A stretch of DNA of 64,000 nucleotides from Staphylococcus sp. (lineage in GTDB: Bacteria; Bacteroidota; Bacteroidia; Bacteroidales; Muribaculaceae): positions 2,058,662-2,122,661 of the forward strand of contig JAMPDC010000001.1 in NCBI GenBank assembly GCA_023665865.1, read 5' to 3'. Below, one piece after another: positions 10,804-19,363 of the stretch. Made by a program: the position numbers and the translations under genes. The stretch's first letter is position 1, and every line of letters starts with the position of its first letter. The notes under the pieces are model-generated. The model was not told the origin of the DNA. It saw only the letters and a list, made by a program, of their open reading frames with translations, and searched no databases.

Positions 10804-12768
10804 ATGGCGAAAAAAGACAGGATATTCAGAAAGAGTCGGGTGCGCCCTAAGCGGGAGGATGAGCTTGACAGTGTGGTTGCGTCCACAAAGCGGGATGAGA
10901 CGCGCAGGGCTTACGATGTGTTGCACGAGGCTCAAGGGTATTGGGACCAGATGTATCGCTTCCGCATTGACCGTGAGAGAAACAAGCGTTATACTTTCGG
11001 GCGGCAATGGGAGGATGTGATAGAGGTGGATGGCTGCCGCATGACGGAGGGTGAGTATATCAAGCGTCAGGGGAATGTGCCTTTGATCAATAACCATATC
11101 CATCGGTTGGTGAAGCAGTTTTTGGGCGTATATCGCAGTCAGGCGAAGGAGCCGACATGCTATGCCCGCGATCGGGATGAGCAGAAGCTTGGGGAAACGA
11201 TGACTACGGTGCTTCAGTATAATATGGATCTGAACCGGATGCAGGAGGTGAATGCGAGGACTATGGAGGAGTATCTCATCAGTGGTCTGTGTGTCCACCG
11301 CAAGAGTTATGGTTGGCGCCGGGACCGACTCGATTGCTGGACGGATTATGTCAATCCGAAGAATTTCTTTGTTGATAACAATATGAGGGATTTCCGAGGT
11401 TGGGACTGTTCGATGATCGGCGAGATTCATGACATCAGTTTCAATGCGTTGTGTACATACTTCGCAGAGAAACCGGCGGATGTGAAGCGCCTGAAAAAGA
11501 TCTATTCTCTTGCGCATAACCGCGGTCTGTTGGCTAATTATGGTGAGCAGTTTGGTTACAGCAGACTGGAGAATGTGGATTTCCTTTTCACTCATGATCC
11601 GGGCCGATGCAGGGTGGTTGAGGTTTGGAGAAAGGAGAGTCGGCCACGCTATCGCTGTCATGACTATAACAACGGCGATGTGTATAAGATTGACATCGAG
11701 GATTACGATGAGCTTGTGAAAGCTGTCAACAAGGATAGGATTGCGCGCGGATTTGCGGCGGGGATTCCAGAAGATGACATCCCGCTTATTGAGGCGACGT
11801 GGTTTATGGATAATTACTGGTATTATTATTACCTTTCGCCGTTTGGCGATATTCTGAAGGAGGGCGAGAGTCCATACGAGCACAAGAGTCATCCTTACGT
11901 ATTCAAGGCATATCCATTTATTGACGGGGAGATACATTCGTTTGTCAGCGACGTGATAGACCAGCAGCGTTATACCAACCGCCTGATTACTCTGTATGAT
12001 TGGATCATGAGGGCAAGCGCGAAGGGTGTACTTCTTTTTCCGGAAGGATGTGAGCCTGACAATATGAGTATGGAGGATATTGCCGATGAGTGGGGTAGAT
12101 TTAATGGCGTGGTGTTCTTTAAACCGAAGCCGGGTGTGCCGGTGCCACAGCAAATATCGAATAACTGTACTCAGATAGGTATCGTGGAGTTGCTGAATCT
12201 TCAGCTGAAGTTTTTCGAGGAGATAACCGGTATCAACGGTGCTCTGCAAGGGAAACCGGGGTATGCCGGCACGAGTGCGGCAAAATATAACCAGGAGACG
12301 CAGAACGCTACGTTGTCGCTTCTTGATATGCTTGAAAGCTATTCGGACTTTGTCAGAGAGGGCGCTTATAAGGATGTCAAGAACATTCAGCAGTTTTATG
12401 ATTCAAAGAGGATGTTTAATATCGCCGGTCGCAGGGGGGTGCAGATCGAGTATGACCCGAAGAAGATCCGAGATGTTGAATTTGACCTTGCCATCATGGA
12501 GAGCACGACAACTCCATCGTTCAGACAGATGGCAAATGACATCCTTATGCAGTTGTGGCAGGCGCAGGCTATATCGACCGAACAGTTGCTTGAGCATAGC
12601 GACTTCCCGTTTGCGGATGACTTGTTACAGAGCATACAGAGTCAGAAAGAGCAGCTTGAGCAGGGGCAGACACCTGACGGTATGAGCCCGGAGCTGATAG
12701 CGAAAGCACAGCAGGGGGCGAATATGAATGCGGTCAATATGGCGTATGGTGCGTTACGGGCCGCGTGA
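10804..12768 (+). CDS. Portal protein
   Basis: Predicted portal subunit (654 aa), forming the DNA entry and exit ring at one capsid vertex. The N-terminal third has typical portal features: an aromatic/basic helix (RNKRYTFGRQWEDV), then INNHIHRLVKQFLG and a long alpha-rich clip/stem region. The C-terminus is Gln-rich, as in P22/T7-type portals. The frame is open from 10735, but the start at 10804 (MAKKDRIFRK) is preferred because it lies downstream of the promoter-like TATCTTTG at 10756, and an earlier start would be barely transcribed. It sits between the polyvalent protein and the terminase module, as expected for a head gene. No Shine-Dalgarno site is seen. Length and position support the call; family-level detail (P22-type) is inference. 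Confidence 0.85.
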   Translation: MAKKDRIFRKSRVRPKREDELDSVVASTKRDETRRAYDVLHEAQGYWDQMYRFRIDRERNKRYTFGRQWEDVIEVDGCRMTEGEYIKRQGNVPLINNHIHRLVKQFLGVYRSQAKEPTCYARDRDEQKLGETMTTVLQYNMDLNRMQEVNARTMEEYLISGLCVHRKSYGWRRDRLDCWTDYVNPKNFFVDNNMRDFRGWDCSMIGEIHDISFNALCTYFAEKPADVKRLKKIYSLAHNRGLLANYGEQFGYSRLENVDFLFTHDPGRCRVVEVWRKESRPRYRCHDYNNGDVYKIDIEDYDELVKAVNKDRIARGFAAGIPEDDIPLIEATWFMDNYWYYYYLSPFGDILKEGESPYEHKSHPYVFKAYPFIDGEIHSFVSDVIDQQRYTNRLITLYDWIMRASAKGVLLFPEGCEPDNMSMEDIADEWGRFNGVVFFKPKPGVPVPQQISNNCTQIGIVELLNLQLKFFEEITGINGALQGKPGYAGTSAAKYNQETQNATLSLLDMLESYSDFVREGAYKDVKNIQQFYDSKRMFNIAGRRGVQIEYDPKKIRDVEFDLAIMESTTTPSFRQMANDILMQLWQAQAISTEQLLEHSDFPFADDLLQSIQSQKEQLEQGQTPDGMSPELIAKAQQGANMNAVNMAYGALRAA

Positions 12769-12769
12769 T

Positions 12770-12806
12770 ATAAGTTGTTAAGTATAAAGGATTAAGTGTG
12801 AAGTTG
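12770..12806. repeat. Degenerate TAAGTAT-type heptamer repeats
   Basis: AT-rich stretch after the portal stop made of loose repeats (taagttgt, taagtata, ttaagtgtgaag). The same word family recurs at 17243-17285, 31663-31697, 32770-32832 and 32927-32977, always between genes. Confidence 0.5.
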
Positions 12807-12812
12807 ATAAGA

Positions 12813-12852
12813 AAAGTGCAGTCCGTGTGGTGGCGGGCTGCACTTTGTTTTT
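12813..12852. terminator. Bidirectional intrinsic terminator between portal and minus-strand packaging operon
   Basis: A stem of AAAGTGCAG plus four more pairs (12813-12825 with 12834-12846, one G-T pair) and an 8-base loop, followed by a T-rich run (gtttttgttgtt). It lies between the convergent portal and packaging transcription units; A-runs on the left let it work in both directions. Confidence 0.8.
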
Positions 12853-12856
12853 GTTG

Positions 12857-12976
12857 TTAATGCGGTGGCTTGGTTTTCAGATTTTCGCAATGGATGTTTT
12901 TTATTGCCAACGGGTCATTTGTAAGGGTTGCAATGCCACGGATGGGCTGTTTGGTCTTGACGTTATATCGGCTCAT
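12857..12976 (-). CDS. Small hypothetical phage protein (39 aa)
   Basis: A 39-residue basic protein starting MSRYNVKTKQ. Its ATG overlaps the stop of the preceding gene by ATGA (12973-12976), a coupling used throughout this phage, which is the main reason to regard it as real. It is the last gene of the leftward packaging operon, directly before the terminator. No recognised domain, and it contains a single Cys. Function unknown. Confidence 0.5.
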   Translation of the reverse strand: MSRYNVKTKQPIRGIATLTNDPLAIKNIHCENLKTKPPH

Positions 12977-13302
12977 TTGTGTTTTGACTGCGATTCATAC
13001 CATGAGAGGTATTGTCGACGTTTGAGAATGAGGGCTTCACGATGGAGGGTGCCTGAACCATTGGCGTATGGCGTGCAGTAGAAACATTCTGCTACGAGAT
13101 CTCGGATTAAGGGTCGACCTGTGATGTAACGTTTTTGTTTGAGCTTGCGGAAGTTCCGACGGTCCATGATCAGGAGGTTTTTGTCTGCACTACCGGCCGG
13201 AACCACATAGTATCGCTCTCCGGTTTTGGCGTGGGCGTTGTCGGCCTTTCGCACAGCCTCTCTCAATCGAAGAAAGGCGTAGAATCGTTTGAAGATGTTC
13301 AT
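12973..13302 (-). CDS. Conserved small phage protein of unknown function
   Basis: A 109-aa, strongly basic protein. Its N-terminal helix (MNIFKRFYAFLRLREAV) and the core GERYYVVP and LIMDRRNFRKLKQKRYI resemble a small protein type I associate with Bacteroides-group prophages near terminase genes. It lies 19 bases after the large terminase gene and is coupled by ATGA to the next small gene. The basic charge would suit nucleic-acid contact, but no catalytic motif is visible. The opposing + frame is a shadow. Confidence 0.7.
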   Translation of the reverse strand: MNIFKRFYAFLRLREAVRKADNAHAKTGERYYVVPAGSADKNLLIMDRRNFRKLKQKRYITGRPLIRDLVAECFYCTPYANGSGTLHREALILKRRQYLSWYESQSKHK

Positions 13303-13321
13303 GGGTAAAAAGTTTGATTTG

Positions 13322-15415
13322 TCATATTGTTGCGGCAGAGATGGCTGGGCGTGCTCTGCCTATTTTCTTGTTTGTGCGCTTGATGAATCGCGGCAGTTCC
13401 ATTTCGAAGAAGCAAACATGAAGACCGATGGCGCGGGTCATGAGAATGTCGTCATGTTTCCCGGCTTCTGCTCCGAAGGCTCCGTTTTGCTTTTTCTCAT
13501 AGGTAAGATACTCTGCAAGACATCGTTCATCCCGCTCGACATATCCGGCTTCTCGAATGACTTTGATGAGGGTGGAGATGATCATAGGCTTTGTTTGAAT
13601 ATTGGTGTGGAAGCCATATTTTACAGGAGCGCCTTCAATGATGGAGTCTTCGGGCCGAGATCGGGCGTAGAGATTGGGATAGATGCCTCCAAGCTGATTG
13701 AGGACAAATTGCGATTGGTCGCCGTCGACCTGACGTTCCTTGTCGTGTGTCTCAAGTGTGTTGGACTCGATAACAAGCAGAGCGTTATCATAGAAGGCGG
13801 CTATCTGCCCTGCTTTCCAGGCAAGGATGTCAATGTCTATATGGCCATACCATTGTGCGACAACTGTCGGTTTGCCACCATCGGCCATGAAGAGGCGATC
13901 GAATACGACAATCACAGACCAGTCGGATTTATTGGAGCGTCCGCCAATATCGACGACGACAAGATAGCGGTTGGCGACGGCTTCGTCCGGGTCAATCTCG
14001 GGGAGATCCCATACCCAAAGCTGACCTTGGGAATCTTCAGTAAAGCGAATGTTGAGAAACGCCTCTTTCCCGCTGTCCTTGTCGGCGTATACATCGCCAA
14101 TGAATTTCGGGGGGCGGCAGGTTTTCTTCAGGACTTTTATCTTATATTGGTCGAATACGTGGGAGCCGGAGTGTTGGAATGCCTCGACGTCATCCGTAGG
14201 GAATTCGGCGGCCATGACTGCGTGAGAGTTTTTACCGGCGCGTTCGGAGATGTACCATTTGATCCCTTGAAGTGTCGCGCCTTGCTCCCATAACCACCAA
14301 AGATAGGCTCCCGGCTCTTCGCGGTTTGAGAGGACGTTTTTATTGTTGCGGTTTTCCCAGAGCCACCGGGCGAAGTCTTCTATTTCGTCGTCGGGGATGT
14401 GAGTGGAATACAGGTCTATATCGAACCAAGAAATAAACAGACAGTCAAATTGCGATTTCCCTTTCTTGGCAATATCGTATTCGGACTGAAAGAAATTGCC
14501 GGTGCCGTTGGCTGTAGACTCGTAGATAACCATCGTGTAAGGGCGCAAGAGGACGCCCGAGCATGCAGAGCGCACTACTGATTCAGGAGACTTCTTGTCC
14601 GTAGGGGCCCACAGTCCGACCTCTGAGCAATGGACGAGCGAATAAGCATCGCCGCGAAGTGCGTCCGGCGCTTCGTAGGATGCTATTGTAATAGTGCAAT
14701 CGCGTTGCGGAATTTGCTTGTAATCTCCCGATTGTCCGACATTGACCATCTTTGATTCCCGTGGATCAAAGGGAGCGCCTTGCTTATACATCATTTCGAG
14801 AGGGTAGGATTTCAGTGCACGGTCATACATAGCCTTGATTGCGAATGATGTCTTTTTAGTCTGCGATACGATGACCGAATTGAGAGCTACTTTGTGGACA
14901 AGTTGAAGCCAAGCCATGTAAAGCTGCGACGTGGTAGAACCTCCCCATTGTCGCGCTTTCAAAAGGACGAGACGGATAGGGCGGTTGGCGAGTCTCATCT
15001 CTTCCAGTTTGGAAACGAAGCGGCGTTGTGGACGTGTGAGCCGAAAAGGGATCTCGCCTTCTCCTGGTTCTTTGGACTGGATTTTAATGAAGGTAATGGC
15101 CCAAAAGGGGAAGTCGTGACGGTTGCGTACGCGCACGAAAGCATCGACTACTTTCAATCGGTTTTCGTCGTTGTATTCGATATTTAAAAAGTCAGTTATA
15201 AACCTTTCGACGGTGCCGGCCATCATTAATTTCTTTACTAAAGGGACGGACAGCATGTGGGTCGGCAGCCACTGTGTAGGGATGGGGAAGTCGGGAATAT
15301 TCACCTCCACACGTTGACCAATAGAGCCAAGTCCTGTAAGAGGGTTGAACGGGGTAGAATTGGCGGTGATACGACGGGTATTTTCAACAAGAATATCTTT
15401 TACTTCTTCAAGCAT
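13322..15415 (-). CDS. terL: Terminase large subunit (packaging ATPase and nuclease)
   Basis: 697 aa from the ATG at 15415. The N-terminal ATPase has a Walker A-like KARQWGGST (residues 153-161) and a Walker B/catalytic region around LVHCSEVGLW. The C-terminal RNase H-like nuclease shows the ordered acidic motifs LVVVDIGGRSNKSDW, LLVIESNTLETHD and KHDDILMTRAIGLH. The frame runs 58 codons further upstream into the rhomboid-like gene, but that part is low-complexity and antiparallel to coding sequence. The 15415 start gives a 16-base overlap with the rhomboid gene. It would power DNA translocation into the head through the portal and cut the genome. It is transcribed opposite to the flanking portal and scaffold/capsid genes, an unusual inversion of the packaging module. 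Confidence 0.92.
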   Translation of the reverse strand: MLEEVKDILVENTRRITANSTPFNPLTGLGSIGQRVEVNIPDFPIPTQWLPTHMLSVPLVKKLMMAGTVERFITDFLNIEYNDENRLKVVDAFVRVRNRHDFPFWAITFIKIQSKEPGEGEIPFRLTRPQRRFVSKLEEMRLANRPIRLVLLKARQWGGSTTSQLYMAWLQLVHKVALNSVIVSQTKKTSFAIKAMYDRALKSYPLEMMYKQGAPFDPRESKMVNVGQSGDYKQIPQRDCTITIASYEAPDALRGDAYSLVHCSEVGLWAPTDKKSPESVVRSACSGVLLRPYTMVIYESTANGTGNFFQSEYDIAKKGKSQFDCLFISWFDIDLYSTHIPDDEIEDFARWLWENRNNKNVLSNREEPGAYLWWLWEQGATLQGIKWYISERAGKNSHAVMAAEFPTDDVEAFQHSGSHVFDQYKIKVLKKTCRPPKFIGDVYADKDSGKEAFLNIRFTEDSQGQLWVWDLPEIDPDEAVANRYLVVVDIGGRSNKSDWSVIVVFDRLFMADGGKPTVVAQWYGHIDIDILAWKAGQIAAFYDNALLVIESNTLETHDKERQVDGDQSQFVLNQLGGIYPNLYARSRPEDSIIEGAPVKYGFHTNIQTKPMIISTLIKVIREAGYVERDERCLAEYLTYEKKQNGAFGAEAGKHDDILMTRAIGLHVCFFEMELPRFIKRTNKKIGRARPAISAATI

Positions 15416-15897
15416 GAAAAGGGGGTTGTTAATAGTCCTACGAATAATCCGGATATGAAGCCGAAAAGATGAGATGAGGCGTTGACGCTGTTGAAAAAGT
15501 AGCCTATCAAGATGAAAGTGGCGATGCTGCCGATGAAGAGAAGACGCCTGCGCGTCAGAAAGGTAACGCTGCCAAGTAGGGCGTAGCACACAACCGAGAG
15601 GCCCACGGTCGGGGTCGACGACAGGCAGATGTCAGGAATGAGTGTTGCGATTGCAAAGGCGAGGCATAGACGCCATGGCTTTACGTTGAACAGGAAGACT
15701 ATGGAGAGCAGGCACCACGCATTTATTACGGCATGTATTAAAGATGCGTGGAAGAAGTGGTATGAGACACGTTGCGAAATGGCACAACCGGTGTAGACGC
15801 CGACTGTGTGCCATTCTGTAATATGTAGGAATGAAAGAGCGATGACAACAGCAGAGATTATTAGCGTTGCGGTTTTCGAGATTTTTTCTTGTACCAT
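15400..15897 (-). CDS. Rhomboid-like intramembrane serine protease
   Basis: 165 aa with about six predicted hydrophobic segments. The rhomboid signature elements appear in order: FFHASLIHAVINAW in TM2 (H, H, N pattern), a GLSVVCYALLG segment with the candidate nucleophile Ser, and SSHLFGFISGLFVG with the candidate catalytic His followed by glycines. The Ser motif is GLS rather than the usual GxSG. It would cut substrates within the host inner membrane; the substrate is unknown. It lies between the small-terminase candidate (37-base overlap) and the large terminase (16-base overlap), so all three are likely co-translated. A rhomboid in a packaging operon is odd. Possible roles include processing of a phage or host membrane protein. 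Confidence 0.7.
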   Translation of the reverse strand: MVQEKISKTATLIISAVVIALSFLHITEWHTVGVYTGCAISQRVSYHFFHASLIHAVINAWCLLSIVFLFNVKPWRLCLAFAIATLIPDICLSSTPTVGLSVVCYALLGSVTFLTRRRLLFIGSIATFILIGYFFNSVNASSHLFGFISGLFVGLLTTPFSCLKK

Positions 15898-16292
15898 TCT
15901 TTACGCGCTTTACAAATCATGATTTTGGCAGAACCTGGTGTCAGATAGAATTTGGGGGCTGGAGATTCGACGACAAGAGTGACGGCCCGGGATATGGACC
16001 ATGAGGGGTGTTGGCAAAGAAGAGCCTTCACTCGTCGAAATATTTCATGGAACATCTCCTGCTTGTTTGGTCTCATGCTTCCGATGTCTTGTCCTTTGAA
16101 CATGCCGGCTATTACAACGGCGGCACGCTTGGGACTTACCCAGAAACGTCCGCAGGGACGATTGACAATGTGTCTGCACGCTCGCGGCACAATGATGAAA
16201 GAGTGTGATGAGACATAATTGTCGTACTCCGCCATTAATGCGTCACTGCGTTCCTGTGCATACTCGACTGTGCTTCCTGGGGTCCGCGCCAT
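15861..16292 (-). CDS. Candidate terminase small subunit / hypothetical
   Basis: A 143-aa basic protein, first gene of the packaging operon, two genes before the large terminase. It begins MARTPGSTVEYAQERSD, is alpha-rich with a basic C-terminus (KARKEWYKKKSRKPQR) and has no clear catalytic motif. Position, size and predicted DNA-binding character suggest the small terminase subunit, which recognises phage DNA and regulates the large subunit. I do not recognise the family firmly, so this is a positional inference; the alternative is an operon-specific DNA-binding protein. Confidence 0.55.
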   Translation of the reverse strand: MARTPGSTVEYAQERSDALMAEYDNYVSSHSFIIVPRACRHIVNRPCGRFWVSPKRAAVVIAGMFKGQDIGSMRPNKQEMFHEIFRRVKALLCQHPSWSISRAVTLVVESPAPKFYLTPGSAKIMICKARKEWYKKKSRKPQR

Positions 16293-16329
16293 GTTGGATA
16301 TATGGGTTTTATAAGGTTATGGGTATATA

Positions 16330-16337
16330 CAAATTTA
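16330..16337 (-). promoter_or_regulatory. Putative -7 element of the leftward packaging operon
   Basis: TAAATTTG reads on the minus strand from 16337 to 16330, matching TAnnTTTG, about 38 bases before the start at 16292. No clear TTTG -33 box. It shares the intergenic space with the rightward scaffold promoter. Confidence 0.45.
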
Positions 16338-16352
16338 GCGTAGAGGTCAGTA

Positions 16353-16393
16353 AATAGATAAAAGATTCGGAAGTTGATTTGCGCCTATATTTG
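16353..16393 (+). promoter_or_regulatory. Putative phage late promoter of the scaffold/capsid operon
   Basis: AATAGATAAAAGATT starts at 16353 and TATATTTG at 16386, a 33-base start-to-start distance identical to the sites at 10723/10756 and 31164/31197. The shared upstream box replaces the usual TTTG and may be read by a phage activator or altered polymerase. Confidence 0.65.
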
Positions 16394-16430
16394 CAGATAA
16401 AAAACACGCAAATAATTAAAATTCAAAATT

Positions 16431-17240
16431 ATGCCTGAAAGCAACCAAGTTAAGAGCAAGCGCGATTTAGCGGTAGAGCGCATGAAAACGAAGCATCCTG
16501 ACCGGAGCTTTGATGACGATGAGTCTCTTTTCGGACAATTTTACGATGATTACGATGATTACGACAGACAGATTTCGGAGAGCAGCAAGCGAATAGAGGA
16601 TCTTGAAGGCCGGCAAAAGGCTTTCTCGGATATGTTTACTTCGGATCCTCGTTCGGCTCGTCTGATGATGGATTGGAAGAATGGGGGAGACCCGGCGATG
16701 TCTCTTATCAGAATCTACGGTGATGATATTCTTGACGCGATCAACGACCCGGAAAAGCAGGAGGTGCTTGCGGAGGCCCGAAAGGAATTTGCAGACAAGT
16801 TATCCAAAGAAAAGGAGTATAGCGATCTCTATGACAAGAATCTCCCCAAGTCATTGAAAGAGCTTGAGCGGTATGCCTCAGAAAAGGGCGTGCCGGATGA
16901 GAAGATTGACGAGGCTATGGAGACGTTGGCAACAATTACCAAGGATTTCATGCTGGGTAAAATCACCAGTGCAACAATCGACTTGATGCTGAAAGCTGTA
17001 AACTATGACGCGGACGTTGAGGCCGCTGCTCAAGAGGGTGAGGTTGCCGGGCGAAACGCCAAGATAGAAGAGAAACTCCGTAAGAGCAAGAAGGGAGATG
17101 GGACCGCTCAGATTAGTGGCAAGAATGGGGACGCCCCGGAAGCTAAACCTAAGCGGGATCTTGGAGCCCTTGACCGATATGATGGGCGCGGGAACAGTAT
17201 CTTCGATAGAGGAAACGAGAAGCGAATACAGCGGCATTAG
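16431..17240 (+). CDS. Candidate capsid scaffolding protein
   Basis: 269 aa, rich in Lys, Glu and Asp and predicted mostly helical with coiled-coil character, lying directly upstream of the major capsid gene. This is the usual size, composition and location of scaffolding proteins, which direct capsid assembly and are then lost. It has acidic patches (DDYDDYDRQ near residue 45), a long helical middle (70-200) and a disordered, basic Gly/Lys-rich C-terminus (RKSKKGDGTAQISGK) that could bind the capsid protein. No enzyme motif. The 5' leader from the late promoter is about 35-40 bases. The call rests on position and composition. Confidence 0.68.
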   Translation: MPESNQVKSKRDLAVERMKTKHPDRSFDDDESLFGQFYDDYDDYDRQISESSKRIEDLEGRQKAFSDMFTSDPRSARLMMDWKNGGDPAMSLIRIYGDDILDAINDPEKQEVLAEARKEFADKLSKEKEYSDLYDKNLPKSLKELERYASEKGVPDEKIDEAMETLATITKDFMLGKITSATIDLMLKAVNYDADVEAAAQEGEVAGRNAKIEEKLRKSKKGDGTAQISGKNGDAPEAKPKRDLGALDRYDGRGNSIFDRGNEKRIQRH

Positions 17241-17242
17241 AG

Positions 17243-17285
17243 AATTAAGTATAAAGTATTAAATATAAAGGGTTAAGTAATAGTT
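17243..17285. repeat. Degenerate TAAGTAT/AAAGTAT repeats
   Basis: Between scaffold and capsid genes: ttaagtataaagtattaaa followed by tataaagggttaagtaatag, the same AT-rich word family as in four other intergenic stretches of this phage. Confidence 0.5.
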
Positions 17286-17314
17286 TATAATCAACAATCA
17301 ATTAATTAACAGTA

Positions 17315-18760
17315 ATGAAAACAGTAATTTGTAAGACAGGAAAAGCTCTGTTGAGCTTTATGCTCATTCTTGTCGCAATCGTAACAGGAGCATCCTCAGG
17401 GGTAATGATGGCGGAGGCTTCGGTTCTGCCTGATGCGGGAGTGGTAAGCACCGGCGCAGACGGCACCGGAGGTACCGGCGGTATTGCAACCGAAACGCAA
17501 GGTCGTGAGGACGGCGATCCGGAATTTTATTCCAAACAGATTGATGAGCGTATCATCAAGATCCGTCCTATGTCGACACCGGTTGACCAGATCAGCCGAC
17601 ACGCAAAGGCAGGGAAGAGTAATAGCTTCGAGGTTAAGTATTACAGCATCGGCACGCGTCCTATCGAATGTAAGACCAATGCAGCTGTCGGCAAGAATGC
17701 GAGTGTAGCCAGCGTCTCGCTTCCGGTAGACGACGTCAATATGTTTACTCTTGATGATACTATTCGTGTAGTCGGGGTCAAGGCGCTTTATCAGGAAAAC
17801 GGCAGTGCGTATGACAGTGAGGGTGACAATGTTCCTGATCTTGTATTGCATGTGTGTGGTGTCCATGAGACAAGCAACCTACCGGTTGTGTATGCTGTAA
17901 ATGGCGATTGGGATGCAAAGACCAAGCAGGCGACCATTGTGCCTGATATCCCGGAGGGTACCACACTTGTCCGTATGGGTAAAGCATGTGGTGAACTTGA
18001 TGTGCAGACCGGCCGCTTTAATAATCTTCCGACTGCTGAGATCCAGTATTGTCAGAATTTCATGATTCAGATTGAGCAGTCGACTTTTGATAAACTTGCC
18101 ACTAAGGAGGTGGATTGGAATTTTTCAGACCTTGAGGAAGACGCCATCTTTGATATGCGCCTTGCCATGGAGAATACCTTCCTTTTCGGCGATAAGCGCG
18201 TTGTCAAGCATAAGAGCAAGGACAATATGGCGACTTGGTTTACGGGTGGTATCTGGTGGATGGCCGGTAAGGATATTGAGGTTGGCTCATACGACGCGGA
18301 GAAAAAGACTGTCACTATCACGGATAACGATCTTGTAGACATTACAAAAGAGCTTTTTGTCGGTACGGGCGTGAATAAGCGCAAGGTTCTTTTCTGTGGT
18401 AGCGAAATGCTTGCAGCCTTCTCTAAGATTGAGAGTGACAAATTCCGACTGAAGGATACTGTCGAGGTTTGGAATCTCAAATTTAAATCATGGGATACTG
18501 ACTTTGGTGAAGTGCTTACTATCCATCACGAGCTCTTCGACAAGAACGGCATGTCGGACTGTGGCTTTGCCATGGATCCCGAGTATCTGACAAAGCGCAC
18601 GCATATTTCTTGGGCCCGTCACATGCTCGACCTAAAGAAGGCAGGTGTGAGAAATACGGATGCCGTAGTGCTTCAGGAGGTGAGCTGTCTTTATCTCCGA
18701 TATGCCAAGGCTCATGCACGCATGAAGCTGGCTAAAGCTCCTGCTGTAACAGAACCCTAA
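17315..18760 (+). CDS. Major capsid protein
   Basis: 481 aa. Identified by position (after the scaffold candidate, before adaptor-sized genes), by size and by a long mixed alpha/beta body without enzyme motifs (for example PMSTPVDQISRHAKAG, IEQSTFDKLATKEVDW, SWARHMLDLKKAGVRN near the C-terminus). Odd feature: the first ~35 residues look like a signal peptide or membrane anchor (KALLSFMLILVAIVTGASSG, then MMAEASV), followed by a Gly-rich linker. Such a segment is unusual for a capsid protein and could be a maturation-cleaved delta-like region or a membrane tether during assembly. An in-frame ATG at 17406 (MMAEA) offers an alternative shorter start. Confidence 0.8.
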   Translation: MKTVICKTGKALLSFMLILVAIVTGASSGVMMAEASVLPDAGVVSTGADGTGGTGGIATETQGREDGDPEFYSKQIDERIIKIRPMSTPVDQISRHAKAGKSNSFEVKYYSIGTRPIECKTNAAVGKNASVASVSLPVDDVNMFTLDDTIRVVGVKALYQENGSAYDSEGDNVPDLVLHVCGVHETSNLPVVYAVNGDWDAKTKQATIVPDIPEGTTLVRMGKACGELDVQTGRFNNLPTAEIQYCQNFMIQIEQSTFDKLATKEVDWNFSDLEEDAIFDMRLAMENTFLFGDKRVVKHKSKDNMATWFTGGIWWMAGKDIEVGSYDAEKKTVTITDNDLVDITKELFVGTGVNKRKVLFCGSEMLAAFSKIESDKFRLKDTVEVWNLKFKSWDTDFGEVLTIHHELFDKNGMSDCGFAMDPEYLTKRTHISWARHMLDLKKAGVRNTDAVVLQEVSCLYLRYAKAHARMKLAKAPAVTEP

Positions 18761-18813
18761 GTAAAACCCGGAGGGATGGGGCTTCGGTCCCATTCCTCAT
18801 ATTAATATCCAAA

Positions 18814-19317
18814 ATGAAAAAATACATTGCAAAAACAGACCTAAGCGTCTGTGTGGTACTTCCGAATGGAGTTAGTCGGCGCGTGTCATTTATGCCGCAG
18901 ACCGATGGGAGCAGTATCTTATATACGGATGATGCGGACATTCAGTTCGGATTGGAGCATCACTATAAATTCAATAAGATGTTTCGTCTCGATCCATTAT
19001 TCAAATCTAAGAAGCCAAAGAAGCCAAAGAGCTTAAGGGCTGAGAATCGAGAGTCGGTTAGTCATGAGTTTGGTAACCAGAGAGAGCTGACGACTGACAA
19101 CTCTTCTGCTGATGACTTGCTTGAAGAGCCGACTGACGACTCCACTGAAGAGGTGGAGGAAACATCAGGCAGTCCTATCACCATCAGCGTGAGTGATCCA
19201 GCTATGGCAAAGGATTATCTTGCGGAGAAGTATGGTGTCGTGCGCACGAAAATCAAAACTCAGGAGCAGCTCGATGCAGCTGCCGCTGCTTACGGAATCG
19301 TATTTAAATATTCCTAA
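18814..19317 (+). CDS. Structural protein of unknown role (head-associated?)
   Basis: 167 aa. The N-terminal part (MKKYIAKTDLSVCVVLPNG) looks like a small beta domain. The middle (about 70-125) is acidic, Ser/Glu/Thr-rich and probably disordered. The C-terminus (DYLAEKYGVVRTKIKTQEQL, then AAAAAYGIVF) is a compact helical module I associate with Bacteroides-phage head genes. It lies between capsid and adaptor candidates in the late operon. It may be a head decoration or completion protein; a second protein (23155) in this operon has a similar beta-domain-plus-acidic-tail build. Confidence 0.65.
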   Translation: MKKYIAKTDLSVCVVLPNGVSRRVSFMPQTDGSSILYTDDADIQFGLEHHYKFNKMFRLDPLFKSKKPKKPKSLRAENRESVSHEFGNQRELTTDNSSADDLLEEPTDDSTEEVEETSGSPITISVSDPAMAKDYLAEKYGVVRTKIKTQEQLDAAAAAYGIVFKYS

Positions 19318-19363
19318 GAGGGTGTTTAACATTTGTTTTTAAACGCCCACTAAATAGACAATT

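Noticed and set aside
10786..12249. 487-codon open frame on the minus strand opposite the portal gene
   Set aside because: Low-complexity His/Ile/Leu-rich protein antiparallel to a clear portal gene; a shadow of codon bias.
13289..14293. 334-codon + strand open frame opposite the large terminase
   Set aside because: No domain-like sequence; overlaps the well-supported terminase nuclease half.
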